Below, piece by piece: positions 44,417-55,456 of a stretch of DNA of 64,000 nt. Position 1 is the first letter of the stretch; each line of letters starts with the position of its first letter. The position numbers and the translations under genes are program-made. This stretch comes from Puccinellia tenuiflora (lineage: Eukaryota > Streptophyta > Magnoliopsida > Poales > Poaceae), in assembly GCA_012064385.1 (NCBI GenBank), contig QRDG01000827.1:451888-515887 (forward strand), given 5' to 3'. A model generated the notes under the pieces. It was not told the origin of the DNA, did no database searches, and saw nothing but the letters and a program-made list of their open reading frames with translations.

Positions 44417-46759
44417 AGGACCGTTGATACGCCTGCAAGGTCATGTCATCGGGCACATTTTCATCAAACAATACCTAAACAAGTTAAATTTAGGTGATGT
44501 TATCGACGAGGTTCAATTTTATCAAGATAATGCTTAAGTCATCAACTTAAATTGTACAGAATTTTCATACCTCAACCTGCTCGTCATCGAGCTGAGCTGG
44601 GTTAGAGGTGGAAGCATCACCACGGATGGGGGTTTCAGTGAACCTCGGCATGACATCATCGCCTTCGTTGGTACGGCATCCGAGGAGAAGAGCTAGTGTT
44701 CGTAAGCGAGTAATGCTACGCTGTGACATTGACAGACCAAAATTCAGTGAAAGTAATTACGACATATGCAAAACGGGAAGATCGTATGACTTACCTTGAC
44801 GTAGGCTCTGACGGCATTGTCACCTTTCTTGGTACGAGGTAGTTCATATGCTTCCTCGGCCTCACTCGCCTGTCGTGATATCTCAGTACGCTATGAAAAC
44901 AAACATGTCAACTTTTGAGGTATATAGATATGATGAAGTAAAAATATGGACAAAAATTACCATGAAGTTCATCACGGGAGCGAAATTGGTTCGGTGCCCA
45001 TCTCTTACGGCCTTGTTGTACCGGAGCTCAATAAGATCATCCTCATCCTCGTTGTTATCATCCATGAGCTCCTCAAAAGCTGGCGGGCATAGCTCCACAC
45101 GAGTCCGCGGAAGAAACCAAGCAAGATATGCATTGAATGCATCGGGACAGTACTTGGGGTGTTCCCAAATGTGAACCTTATTCACCGTTGCCTCGTCCAC
45201 CTCGGCTCTAAATGTTGCAATGTAGTCGGCATGATGCTTATCCCAAATCTTCACCTTCTTCTGCCTCTTTCGGTCCAATCTACGCATTTAAAATGTGAAA
45301 TATAAGTATCTTCAAATTGACATTGAAAGGGTAAGGGAAAAGATGGACACTCACATGTGAAGCGAATACATCGTGTTTACCCACTTCGGCGGTGTGTAGT
45401 TTGGAACAACCCAAATTGGCTCATCACACGATGTGGTAAGTGCCACTCAACTGCATACAAGCATATCAAGGGGCACCGCAGCAACCACAGATATTCTTCT
45501 TCCATGCACTTCGGATTCAAATCGAATTCCGGTGTGTGTCCAAAGCCCTCACCGTAACCATATATCTGCCATGTAACCTACAACATAGCAACCGATTTAG
45601 GATGTGTAGTTGCAAGTTAAGAATGAGTGAATGATACCATGTCAAATTACCTGGTCAGCGGTAAGCGAGTCGAACTCATTGGTGTACCGTATGTACTCCT
45701 GCGTTGGGTCACCACTGAACTCCGAAACACGATCCCACTTGTATGCCCATGTAGCCCTCCGAAGTGGGTTGCCACGGTCGTCCCAAGGCTTCCAATTCAA
45801 CAGCTTTGGCCGACCAACTGAGAAGTGCTCCCACATCCAAACTGAAAGTAGGATCATTGGACCACCAATACCAGCTTCATCACCACCCCTACGACAAGCA
45901 TCGTCCAACTGCACATATAAGCACACATATTACAATTGAAACATATTTTATAGATCATATCGACATAGAACAAGCAAAATTATTTACCTGGCGGTACAAG
46001 TAGGCAAGTGCAGCCGAACCCCAGCTTAGATTACTGTCCCAACCTGTTAAAGCCTTCAGCCACATCCACGGAGCGTTGCGTCCACTGCTATCAGCAAACA
46101 GCGTTCTCGAGATCACATACCACACATATGCGCGAGCGTGCTGCTGAATCGTATCGTCATCAGCCCCTTCAGGACAGACCCTAAAATTTTCTCTTATCCA
46201 AACAAACGTAGCGCCGGCGGAGAGTCTATCCTTACTAGGGTCTTCCTTCTCCGGAGGAACCCTACCGAGAAGGGAGAAGGTACTCTCACGCCAACCGCTA
46301 GAATCTGTACTAAAACAGATAGGCCTGCCCCTGATGGGTAGTGCCAAGATCATCGAGACGTCCTGGAGAGTCACAGTCATCTCCCCAGTGCGGAGGTGAA
46401 AACTATGCGTCTCCGGCCTCCATCGGTCGACGAGAGCACTGATGGCACAAGGATTGAAGTTGGGGGTCGAGCGAGAAACAAGCTGGATGAATGGAAGGAG
46501 TCCTAGCCTCTCGATGTACGGAGTGTAGCGCTCGTCGTATCGCATTGACCTTGTTGGGTGAGTCGATGAGGCCTCGTGAGACCTTAGACGAAGGGGCTCA
46601 AAGACCTACAACATATTACAAGTTACACAATGTCTGTGCCACATAGATATATGAACTATCATCATCAATATGTACGAAAAATAAAGAAGCTACCTTCTTT
46701 TCCTCCACCATCATCCGTGCACGGTGATTAACATCATAATGTTGTTCAAGTAGTTCCAT
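44376..46759 (-). CDS. Plant mobile domain (PMD) protein gene, 8 exons, one frameshift
   Basis: Exons on the - strand: 46694-46759, 45988-46605, 45651-45908, 45355-45577, 44961-45279, 44795-44890, 44571-44720, 44376-44474. All junctions are GT-AG. The PMD domain (exons 2-4; PF10536, the MAIN/MAIL1 family) is recognised from RLGLLPFIQLVSRS, VDRWRPETHSFHLRTGEMTV, TLQDVSMILALPIRGRPICF and LAYLYRQ. Exon 4 carries CMEEEYLWLLRCPLICLYAV and is one base short of keeping frame (problem near 45404-45415). Later exons include RKRQKKVKIWDKHHADYIAT and a Glu/Asp-rich helix. Without the slip the product would be about 609 residues. Host PMD proteins act in transcription and silencing. Many PMD genes travel in transposons, as here. 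The frameshift may be real decay or a base-call error. Confidence 0.8.
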
Positions 46760-47318
46760 CCTACATATTTAAATAAAAATCAACTATTAAGAAATTATGA
46801 GCATAATTCCTACTTCAATCGCGTATACCGAAAACTAGGATGAACTAGTGTGTAAACTAGGTTGCAAAAGTAAGGCAAATACTACCACACTAACAACGTA
46901 TCACCAATCAACTACTTAGATACCTGGGGTTTGGTATTAATTTCGAATAGTACGATGAACTAGTGTGTAAACTAGGCATGCAAAGTAAGGCAAATAAGAG
47001 AGATTGATTGGACAAAATTGAGGGATTCGACTGAGGTTACCTTGAGGAAGGATGTAGGGCCCAAATCCACAACAAAATCCTTCAGATTTGAACTTTTTAG
47101 GGGGAGGATTCGAGAGGGGAGAGGGGGGCGGCCGCCGCCGCTGTTCTTCCTCTGTCAGTGCAGTCGATCTGTTCTGCTGGGTGCGGGTGGGCCGAAGTGG
47201 TTATTAGGGTTCGGGAGAGTAGCGCCGCGGAAGAAGGCGCTATACTAAGAAGAGTAGCGCCCTCTGTTCCGGCGCTACATAAACGGACTCTGTGGCCCAC
47301 CTCGCCACGCTGGCAGCC

Positions 47319-47470
47319 GGTGTGTAGCGCCGCCGTCTCCGGCGCTGCCCTACTTAGTATAGCGCCCCTCATTCCGGCGCTACCAAAAAGGGTTAATTTC
47401 GAAATAAGTTTGCGAATAGGTTTATTTTTGACTGAAGTTTCGCCCAGTGGTTAAATTCGTGGATTTGCAG
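47319..47470 (-). repeat. MULE right terminal inverted repeat
   Basis: Ends with the complement of CTGCAAATCCACGAATTTAA, pairing with 43166-43318. Confidence 0.9.
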
Positions 47471-47479
47471 GCCGCCCCC

Positions 47480-47751
47480 CTCCCCCCCCCCCCCCCCGCG
47501 CGCGCAAACTCCGAGGAGTAAAACTCGCGCTGCTCCGCGACCCGCGCACCATGATCGCTGTGTCGCGCCGCGGATCGAGTACTCACGCCGGGAAGCAGCG
47601 AGCGCCCAGACCAAAATTTACTGTGTCTGTGTGTGCTCTCAGCTTTGTGAAGCGTGATTTTTTTTTGATTCGTAATATTTGAAAAACGCGCATATATGGA
47701 AGCGGAACAGGAGTAAGTTTCATGCATGTTAACTCAAGACATAAGTGTAAC
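47480..47751. other. Short spacer between MULE and LINE
   Basis: C16 tract (47482-47497) followed by CG-rich then AT-rich sequence. No gene. Confidence 0.5.
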
Positions 47752-48304
47752 CCGCACTGCGGACAACCTGGCTTTGCGGGGCTGGCCACACGATCCAATT
47801 TGCAAGCTTTGCCACATCCACCCTGAGACGGTGCAGCACCTTTGCTATGAGTGTTCTTTCACCACGGCGGCCCGGGACTTAGTTCTCGAGGCCATTGACC
47901 TCCCAGTACCTTCAGCTACATCCACGGCGAATAGAGACGTTGACGGATGGTGGCTCCATTTCATCGAGAACTTTCCGAAGGACAAGAAGAGGACGGTCAG
48001 TGGCATCATATCATACATCATTTGGGGCGTTTCGAAGGAGAGGAATAGGCGGGTGTTCACGAACACGGCGTTGCCTGTTACGGATGTGGCACGCCTGATC
48101 GCGCAGAGGGCCTATGCCTTCACGGATGATCCGGGCGACCATAGAGTGTAGCTACGGCCTCAACAAAATCTTCTCGATCTTTTTTTTGGACTTTTGGGCG
48201 TTTGTTTTTTTATTGCTTTTTCTAGCCTCTTTTGAGGCCTTCCTGTAAAGGATTTGCTTTCTATCTAATCAAATGGCAGAACGCCTACCTTAACCCTAAA
48301 AAAA
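47752..48304 (+). mobile_element. LINE 3' fragment (5'-truncated), TSD AAGACATAAGTGTAAC
   Basis: About 16 bp of perfect duplication flanks the fragment (47736-47751 and 48305-48320, part possibly poly-A). It ends in an A-run, the mark of target-primed reverse transcription. The coding part continues to the stop at 48151 and holds a reverse-transcriptase zinc-binding-like segment (zf-RVT: GWPHDPICKLCHIHPETVQH, LCYECSFTTAARDLVLEA). This is the C-terminal end of a LINE ORF2. Everything upstream, including RT, is missing. Confidence 0.88.
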
Positions 48305-48320
48305 AAGACATAAGTGTAAC

Positions 48321-48857
48321 ATAAATGGTTTATTAGCACCACACACATGAATTTGCTTGAAATATTTAAACGGATATGTGTGCTTGACATGCTTGTTATA
48401 GAAAAACTATAGTTTATGCAGCACCTCGAAAAGCATATTCAGTTGGACATTATTATACTAGGATGCTAGAATATCTCAAGAATAAGACAATAACGTTAGA
48501 AATTTGGAAAGGGCAACTAAAAGGTTATATTTCTCTTGTTATTCATCAAACAAAATAGAAAAAGGCACAAAAGTTACAAGATACACCTCAATTAATAATC
48601 ATCTTTTCTTTTGTTTGTACTTGTAAATATGTTCATTCTTTTACCTAAATTAATAAGAAAATCATTTGTGCTTTGAAGTATGGTCTCTGCATGTCTCGGT
48701 TACATTAATCTACCCGAACTCGTTATCTTTGTGATAGCTTTGAGTTTGACGTATCATGCTACATCGTATATGTTGTTTATTCTAGGTATCAGGCTCATGT
48801 TATATATCTATATAGTCTAAAACTTGTGAAAACAAAAGTAACATTTGTAGAAACCTA

Positions 48858-48892
<35 letters not shown>

Positions 48893-51265
48893 CCCGCGAG
48901 ATTAGCATCTATATCGTTTTAATTGGTATGAGAGACAGAGACTCGGTTTATAGGCTTTACTCCCTTAAGATAGTTGGCACCGTTGAGGAGAATGCTTGAA
49001 GTACTTGGAAGTAGATGTCCAAAGGATGTTGGACATACGCCTAGAGTACTTGTTGCATCCATGCAACTGGAAATCGATAAAGCCATTGCTACCGCACATG
49101 AAAAGCAATTGTCTCTCAACTCACCTCTTCGCATCAATAAAGGAGCTATGGAGAAGTATATCGTTCTTTAAGAAGGAACCTTCCTCATTCAAAAATCAAA
49201 CAATGATAATTCCAAGAGATAAATGAGCATGTTCATAATCTGGAAGCCAACATACGACAAGAATGTCCTTGTGAAAAGAGATAATACAAGCCAACATACG
49301 ACAAGAATGAAGCAAGGCCCAATTTTAATCCAAAACCTCTCAACGAGAAGAACCTTAGGGTTCATGTTGGAAATTCCTTCCTATGTGCAACATACACATC
49401 CGGTGAGGAAGAGGATGGTGAGGAGGAGAGGATGTGGTTGAAATGCCCAATTCGGCAATGGCTTCTCCATATTTTCTCTTCAAGAAAAACTACACCAAGT
49501 ACTACAAAAGTCCCCCCCCCCCTGCCAAATGCCTTATGGCAAAGGAGACTAAGGTGATTCCTTCTTCTCGTTGTCCCATTTTTGTGCCTCGTGCTTTTAC
49601 TTTAGCAAATATTGAGTCTCTGAAAGATAGGATGATGGTGCTATTACTTTCCATGGACTAGCTAAGTTTTGTTGCTCTGTTCCTATGGATTGTCTCTCCA
49701 AGAGCAAGTACTTTATGGACCTTTTGTTGTGAACGTGACAAGAGAGTTCATATAGCTGAATATTTAAAACAAGTTTGTAACTTACCCAAGAATAAATTGT
49801 ATACAAGAGGTGGTATTTGAATGGTCAAGCATCACAAAGCTATTAGCACGTATCAAAACCGTTTTTACTCACATCAACCACTATCAAAGCAAGTGACGTG
49901 AGTAAAACCACAATATATAGAGCAAACTCCACCACAATATATGCACATTTGATGAAATTTAATTTCATTGCATACACAAACTTAACATTTGACGGAATTA
50001 CACTACATATTCAACCATGCAAAACATTAAACAAAGATCGATACATATGAAAAGCAAACACTTAAACACAAACCAAAATGAAGCATCATTTACACTTTAT
50101 CTCCAGTGCTAGGGACAGGCACAAGCGTGGTCTAACACCCTGTCCTCCTCCCAGGCGCCATCCCCGACGCCGCGTCTACTAGTCTTGGCTGCGGGGATCC
50201 CATGACCCCGTCCTTCTTGTCCTTTTTTGACGTTGGCCGCGATCTTTGACCATTATCGGCCTCGCTGCCTTCCGTTGAAGACGCCCCCAAACATTCGATG
50301 ATGCGACAGAGGAGGTACGGACGCCACCAAATGGAGGATGCATACCTCGATGATGCTCACACCAATTAGATGGCGCATGTTGTGCCGCCTCAATAGTCAG
50401 ATATGGGTGTGCCTATTCGATTCTTGATTGTTTTTTAATTTTGGAGTGCTTGTGTGTGCGGATTGAGTTAATTCCAAATAAAGACTTTTTTCATAATATC
50501 GCACATTTTATGACTTCTAGAGTATCTTCATGTCTTTTTACGTGTGCAAAGCCGGAAAAGCCGGGAAGAAAACATTCCAATATGGTACAAAAATAATTTC
50601 ATACATGTAAAACATGTCATAACGGTCAAACTCTCTACAAATTACATTAAGACAATAAACACAACCAAACACCATTTGGAATTGGCGGATTGGAAGAAAC
50701 AATATCGTACACATCTAAACAGGATCCTTGGTATTGTAGGTCATTTCCATTTCTCTTTGGTTTTGGTATTCACAACCCAATTCAATACCATCTACATCGA
50801 AACAAATCACTAGAAATTTTCTCTCATGTCCATGATAACTATGCAGCACAGTCACTAAGACATTTTCATTAGCGTAGTGTGATTTCATATTTTTTTACCC
50901 TTGTGGAATTTCACGCGTGGTGACATTCTATTTGTGTGTTTTTTAATCTTGCGTCAATTTTTTTCACATAAATTTTTTCTATGCTGATTTTGAATACTAG
51001 AAGCCACATATGCGCTGAATATAATTCTTCCTTTATTAAATTTCTCTAAAAAAATGCACAAACTTCATTTATTTGAATCCCTTGGAGAAATAAGACAGAG
51101 CATAGTGCTCCTCCTAGAGTGTAGCACTAGAGACAAATTCTCGCACCAAACCAGTGAAAAATTGAAAACAAACAGGAGCACAATACAATAATTACAAAGA
51201 TAAAACAATTTGACACTAACCATTGGTCAAACTGCCCAATGCCTCCCCACCCAAGATCATCACAT
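48321..51265. other. Intergenic, AT-rich, no gene recognised
   Basis: Contains a C33 tract (48859-48891), the longest in the window, and a C11 tract (49512-49522). 48940-49670 has a weak resemblance to a decayed retrotransposon gag (a phrase like PAKCLMAKETK on the + strand) but no continuous frame. 49850-51200 shows nothing. Confidence 0.4.
48859..48891 (+). repeat. Poly-C tract (33 nt), longest of 11 C/G homopolymers in the window
   Basis: Others: G16 3861-3876, C19 6730-6748, C17 11122-11138, G22 18073-18094, G27 19528-19554, C25 20857-20881, C16 47482-47497, C11 49512-49522, C19 60956-60974, C28 61321-61348. Confidence 0.95.
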
Positions 51266-51272
51266 TATAAAA
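51266..51272 (+). promoter_or_regulatory. Probable TATA box of the LRR receptor kinase gene
   Basis: TATAAAA lies 253 bp before the ATG in a C-rich leader context. Transcription would start around 51295-51300, giving a CT-rich 5' UTR of about 230 bp. Confidence 0.55.
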
Positions 51273-51524
51273 CCAGCCCCCCAATCCCCCAAAAGGAAAC
51301 CCACACACCACGCCTCCCCAAACGAGACGAAACAAAAGAAAATCACAGCCCCCTCTGCACTGCTGCAGTCTGCAGACCTCGTGCTCGACACCCACACCAC
51401 ATCAAAGGACCACACACCCCCTTCCGCTTTCATCTCACACTCCCCTTGTCTCCACTCTCCTCTCCTCGCCGGGAGTGTGAGCCCCTTCCCCCTCATCCCC
51501 TCTCCCCCGAGAAACGAAACCCCA

Positions 51525-54500
51525 ATGCATCTCCGGCTCCTCCCCGTACTCCTCCTGCTCGCCCTCCTCGGCGCCGCCGCCGCCGATGGCGACGCGGACG
51601 CGCTGCTGGCCGCCAAGGCGGCGCTCTCCGACCCCACGGGCGGGCTCGCCTCCTGGGCGGCGCCGCCGAACGGGACGGACACCGCCCACTGCGCGTGGGC
51701 CGGCGTGACGTGCGGCATCCGCGGCACCGTCGTGGGGCTCGACGTCTCGGGCCTCAACCTCTCCGGCGCGCTCCCGCCGGCGCTCTCCCGCCTCCGCGGC
51801 CTCCTCCGCCTCGACGCCGCCGCCAACGCCTTCTCGGGCCCCGTCCCGGCCTCGCTCGGCCACCTCCGCTTCCTCACCCACCTCAACCTCTCCAACAACG
51901 CCTTCAACGGCTCCCTCCCGCCCGCCCTCGCGCGCCTCCGCGGCCTCCGGGTCCTCGACCTCTACAACAACAACCTCACCAGCCCGCTCCCCGTCGAGGT
52001 CGTCAACATGCCGCTGCTCCGCCACCTCCACCTCGGCGGCAACTTCTTCTCCGGCGAGATTCCCCCCGGCTACGGCGCCTGGCGCCGGATGCAGTACCTC
52101 GCCGTCTCCGGCAACGAGCTCTCCGGCAGGATACCGCCCGAGCTGGGCAACCTCACCACCCTCAGGGAGCTCTACATTGGCTACTACAACAGCTACTCCG
52201 GTGGAATCCCGCCGGAGCTGGGGAACCTCACCGAGCTCGTGCGCCTCGACGCCGCCAACTGCGGGCTCTCCGGGGCAATCCCGCCCGAGCTCGGACAGCT
52301 GCAGAAACTCGACACGCTCTTCCTGCAGGTGAACGGCCTCACCGGGGTCATACCGTCGGAGCTGGGGAATCTTAAAACCCTTAGCTCCCTGGACTTGTCC
52401 AACAATGCGCTCACCGGCGAGATACCGGCGAGCTTCTCTGAGCTCAAGAACATGACGCTGCTCAACCTGTTCCGGAACAAGCTGCGTGGTGACATCCCCG
52501 ACTTCGTCGGCGACCTGCCAAGCCTCGAGGTGCTGCAGCTGTGGGAGAACAACTTCACCGGCGGCGTGCCCCGCCGCCTCGGCCGCAACGGCCGCCTCCA
52601 GCTGGTCGACCTCTCGTCCAACAGGCTCACCAGCACGCTGCCGCCGGACCTCTGCACCGGGGGCAAGCTGCACACGCTCATTGCCCTCGGCAACTTCCTG
52701 TTCGGCGCCATCCCTGACTCCCTCGGCAGGTGCAAGTCGTTGAGCCGTATCCGTCTCGGGGAGAACTACTTGAACGGCTCCATTCCTAATGGGCTGTTCG
52801 AGCTGCAGAAGCTGACTCAGGTCGAGCTGCAAGACAACCTCCTCACTGGTAACTTCCCGGCCGTGGTTGGTGCTGCGGCGCCTAATCTGGGGGAGATCAA
52901 CCTGTCCAACAATCAACTCACCGGCGCATTGCCAGCATCTATTGGAAACTTCTCTGGTGTTCAGAAGCTGCTTCTTGATCGGAACTTGTTCTCCGGTGTG
53001 ATGCCTGCTGAGATTGGTCGGCTGCAGCAGCTGTCCAAGGCTGACCTTAGCAGCAATGCCATTGAGGGAGGTGTGCCGCCTGAGATTGGGAAATGCCGGC
53101 TGCTCACGTACTTGGACTTGAGCCGGAATCATCTTTCTGGGAAGATACCACCGGCCATCTCCGGAATGCGGATACTGAACTACCTCAACTTGTCCAGAAA
53201 CCACCTTGATGGGGAGATACCACCGTCCATCGCCACAATGCAGAGCTTGACGGCAGTCGACTTCTCATATAACAACTTGTCTGGGCTTGTTCCAGGGACC
53301 GGCCAGTTCAGCTACTTCAATGCCACATCTTTCGTTGGCAACCCAAGCCTGTGTGGACCATACCTTGGTCCATGCCGCCCTGGCATTGCTGATACTGGTC
53401 ACAACACCCATGGCCATGGAGGGCTGTCTAATGGTATCAAGCTGCTCATTGTGCTAGCCTTGCTCTTCTGCTCCATTGTATTCGCTACTGCGGCAATCCT
53501 GAAGGCGCGGTCGTTGAAGAAAGCCAGTGATGCACGTTTGTGGAAGCTCACTGCATTCCAGCGCCTTGATTTCACCTGTGATGATGTGCTTGATTCCCTG
53601 AAAGAGGAGAACATAATTGGTAAAGGCGGGGCAGGAACTGTGTACAAGGGATCAATGCCCAATGGTGACCATGTGGCTGTGAAGAGGCTCCCGCCAATGG
53701 TCCGTGGGTCGTCACATGATCATGGGTTCTCAGCGGAGATACAAACACTTGGGAGGATTCGGCACCGCCATATTGTGCGCCTGCTAGGCTTCTGCTCAAA
53801 CAATGAGACTAACCTGCTAGTGTATGAGTACATGCCCAATGGTAGTCTTGGGGAGCTTCTCCATGGCAAGAAGGGTGAGCACCTGCATTGGGACACTCGG
53901 TACAAGATTGCCATTGAGGCTGCAAAGGGGCTGTGCTACCTGCACCATGATTGTTCACCGCTGATACTTCACCGTGATGTCAAATCAAACAATATACTTC
54001 TCGACTCTGACTTTGAAGCTCATGTTGCCGACTTCGGGCTGGCGAAATTCTTGCAGGACACGGGCGCATCAGAATGCATGTCCGCCATTGCTGGCTCATA
54101 TGGCTACATTGCTCCAGGTATTAAAACATATACTCTTTTAATTAAATTCAGTCTGACTATTCTTAAGATGAACATATAATACTGATTTGATAAATACTGG
54201 AATGCTTACAACATAGGCAGGTTATAAAATTTTATGCACACACTTCATGCCACTGTTACTACTTGCAGACTTGTAGTACTGTTACGATTATTCGAATGCT
54301 TTGCTTACTGTTACTACTTGCAGACTTGTAGTACTGTTACAATTATTCGAATGCTTTGCTTACTGAGTTACTGTTACTACTTGCAGACTTGTAGTAATGT
54401 TACGATTATTCGAATGCTTTGCTTACTGAGTTACTGTTACTACTTGCAGACTTGTAGTAATGTTATGATTACTTGAATGCTTTGCTTACTGTTACTACTT

Positions 54501-55456
54501 GCAGACTTGTAGTACTGTTACGATTATTCGAATGCTTTGCTTACTGTTACTACCCTCAGACTTGTAGTACTGTTATGATTATTCGAATGCTTATTGACAC
54601 TGGCCCAGTCATGCAAATTGCTATCAAGATGTAATTATTGAAATGAGACATTCTTTTATTAGTCACGAATGACATCTGCAAACCTAATGTATATATAACC
54701 ACCTCATCTTATATAAAAAATAACGAACTATGGAATGCACTCTCGGTATCTCTACCATCGTTATCCATAGTGGTGTGTTGTAGTTTTACACAATTAGTCC
54801 ATAAGTTGCTTTTGATTCATAAAAGCACCCTCTCCTTGTGTATGGTAGGTTCAATTACTTCAGTTCTGTATCTTCTATTCTAAGCTTCTAACTTTACATT
54901 TCTCTAGCTACCAAAGAGCATCCATGTATTACCTTCCAATTGACAAATTTTCATTACTTTTTCATCTGTGTCTGTCCAGAATATGCATACACCCTCAAGG
55001 TTGACGAGAAGAGTGATGTCTACAGCTTTGGTGTTGTGCTTCTGGAGCTTGTCACTGGGCGTAAACCTGTAGGGGAGTTTGGCGATGGTGTTGACATTGT
55101 CCAGTGGGTGAAGATGATGACAGACTCAAACAAGGAACAAGTGATGAAGATCCTGGACCCAAGGCTCTCGACCGTCCCGCTGCATGAAGTCATCCACGGT
55201 CTTCTATGTCGCCTTGCTCTGCATCGAGGAGCAGAGCGTGCAGCGCCCGACAATGCGGGAGGTCGTGCAGATCCTCAGCGAGCTCCCAAGGCTAGCTCCC
55301 AACCAAGGAGAAGAGGAGCTTCTGCGTTCTGATGAAGGCTCTCCATCCGACCCTCCGGTCCCGACCAGCTCCAGTGAAGCACCAATGGGCGACGCGAAAG
55401 ATCAGCAGCAAACGGGCACAGAGTCGTCGCATCCTCCGGATCTCATCAGCATCTGA
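51525..55456 (+). CDS. BAM1-like: CLAVATA1/BAM-type LRR receptor-like kinase, 2 exons, frameshifted near the C-terminus
   Basis: Exon 1 51525-54117, exon 2 54980-55456, GT-AG intron of 862 bp in the GSYGYIAP/EY activation-segment motif, the usual position in this subfamily. Signal peptide 1-22 (MHLRLLPVLLLLALLGAAAA); LRR N-terminal cap with CAWAGVTC; about 20 LRRs with the diagnostic GYYNSYSGGIPPELGNL; a second Cys pair CGPYLGPC; a transmembrane helix about 636-660 (LLIVLALLFCSIVFATAAIL). The kinase has GKGGAGTVYKG (about 699-709), Lys in HVAVKRL, HRDVKSNNILL and DFGLAKF, an RD-type active kinase. BAM receptors bind CLE peptides at the plasma membrane. The start is preceded by in-frame codons that do not resemble the family. 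One extra G at 55198-55199 (CACGGTCTTC) shifts the frame after HEVIH. The expected end (EEQSVQRPTMREVVQIL to HPPDLISI, stop 55454-55456) continues in the next frame. Without the shift the length would be 1022 residues. Confidence 0.9.
54252..54597 (+). repeat. 55/63-bp tandem repeat in the receptor kinase intron, 6 copies
   Basis: Units start ACTGTTACTACTTGCAGACT at 54252, 54307, 54370, 54433 and 54488, with a variant (ACTGTTACTACCCTCAGACT) at 54543. Units 2 and 3 carry an extra ACTGAGTT, giving 63 instead of 55 bp. Each unit contains a (C/T)TGCAG-like acceptor-type motif. Confidence 0.9.

Larger units (their letters stand above)
43166..47470. mobile_element. Mutator-like element (4305 bp) carrying a PMD gene and a MURA remnant
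   Basis: Terminal inverted repeats of about 150 bp (43166-43318 and 47319-47470) are about 95% identical by eye. They are flanked by a perfect 9-bp duplication GCCGCCCCC (43157-43165 and 47471-47479), diagnostic of Mutator transposition. The subterminal parts contain many TAGCGCCGG / CCGGCGCTA palindromic motifs. Inside are the start of a MURA-like transposase on the + strand (43928-44416) and an eight-exon plant mobile domain gene on the - strand (44376-46759). The catalytic part of the transposase is missing, so the element is non-autonomous. 46760-47318 has no gene. Confidence 0.9.

Noticed and set aside
48940..49670. Retrotransposon gag gene
   Set aside because: Only a few phrases are suggestive. 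There is no continuous frame, zinc knuckle or LTR.
51435..53204. 589-codon open frame antisense to the receptor kinase, and a 378-codon frame at 51239-52375
   Set aside because: Shadows of the GC-rich LRR exon. Composition follows the LRR codons in reverse or another frame.
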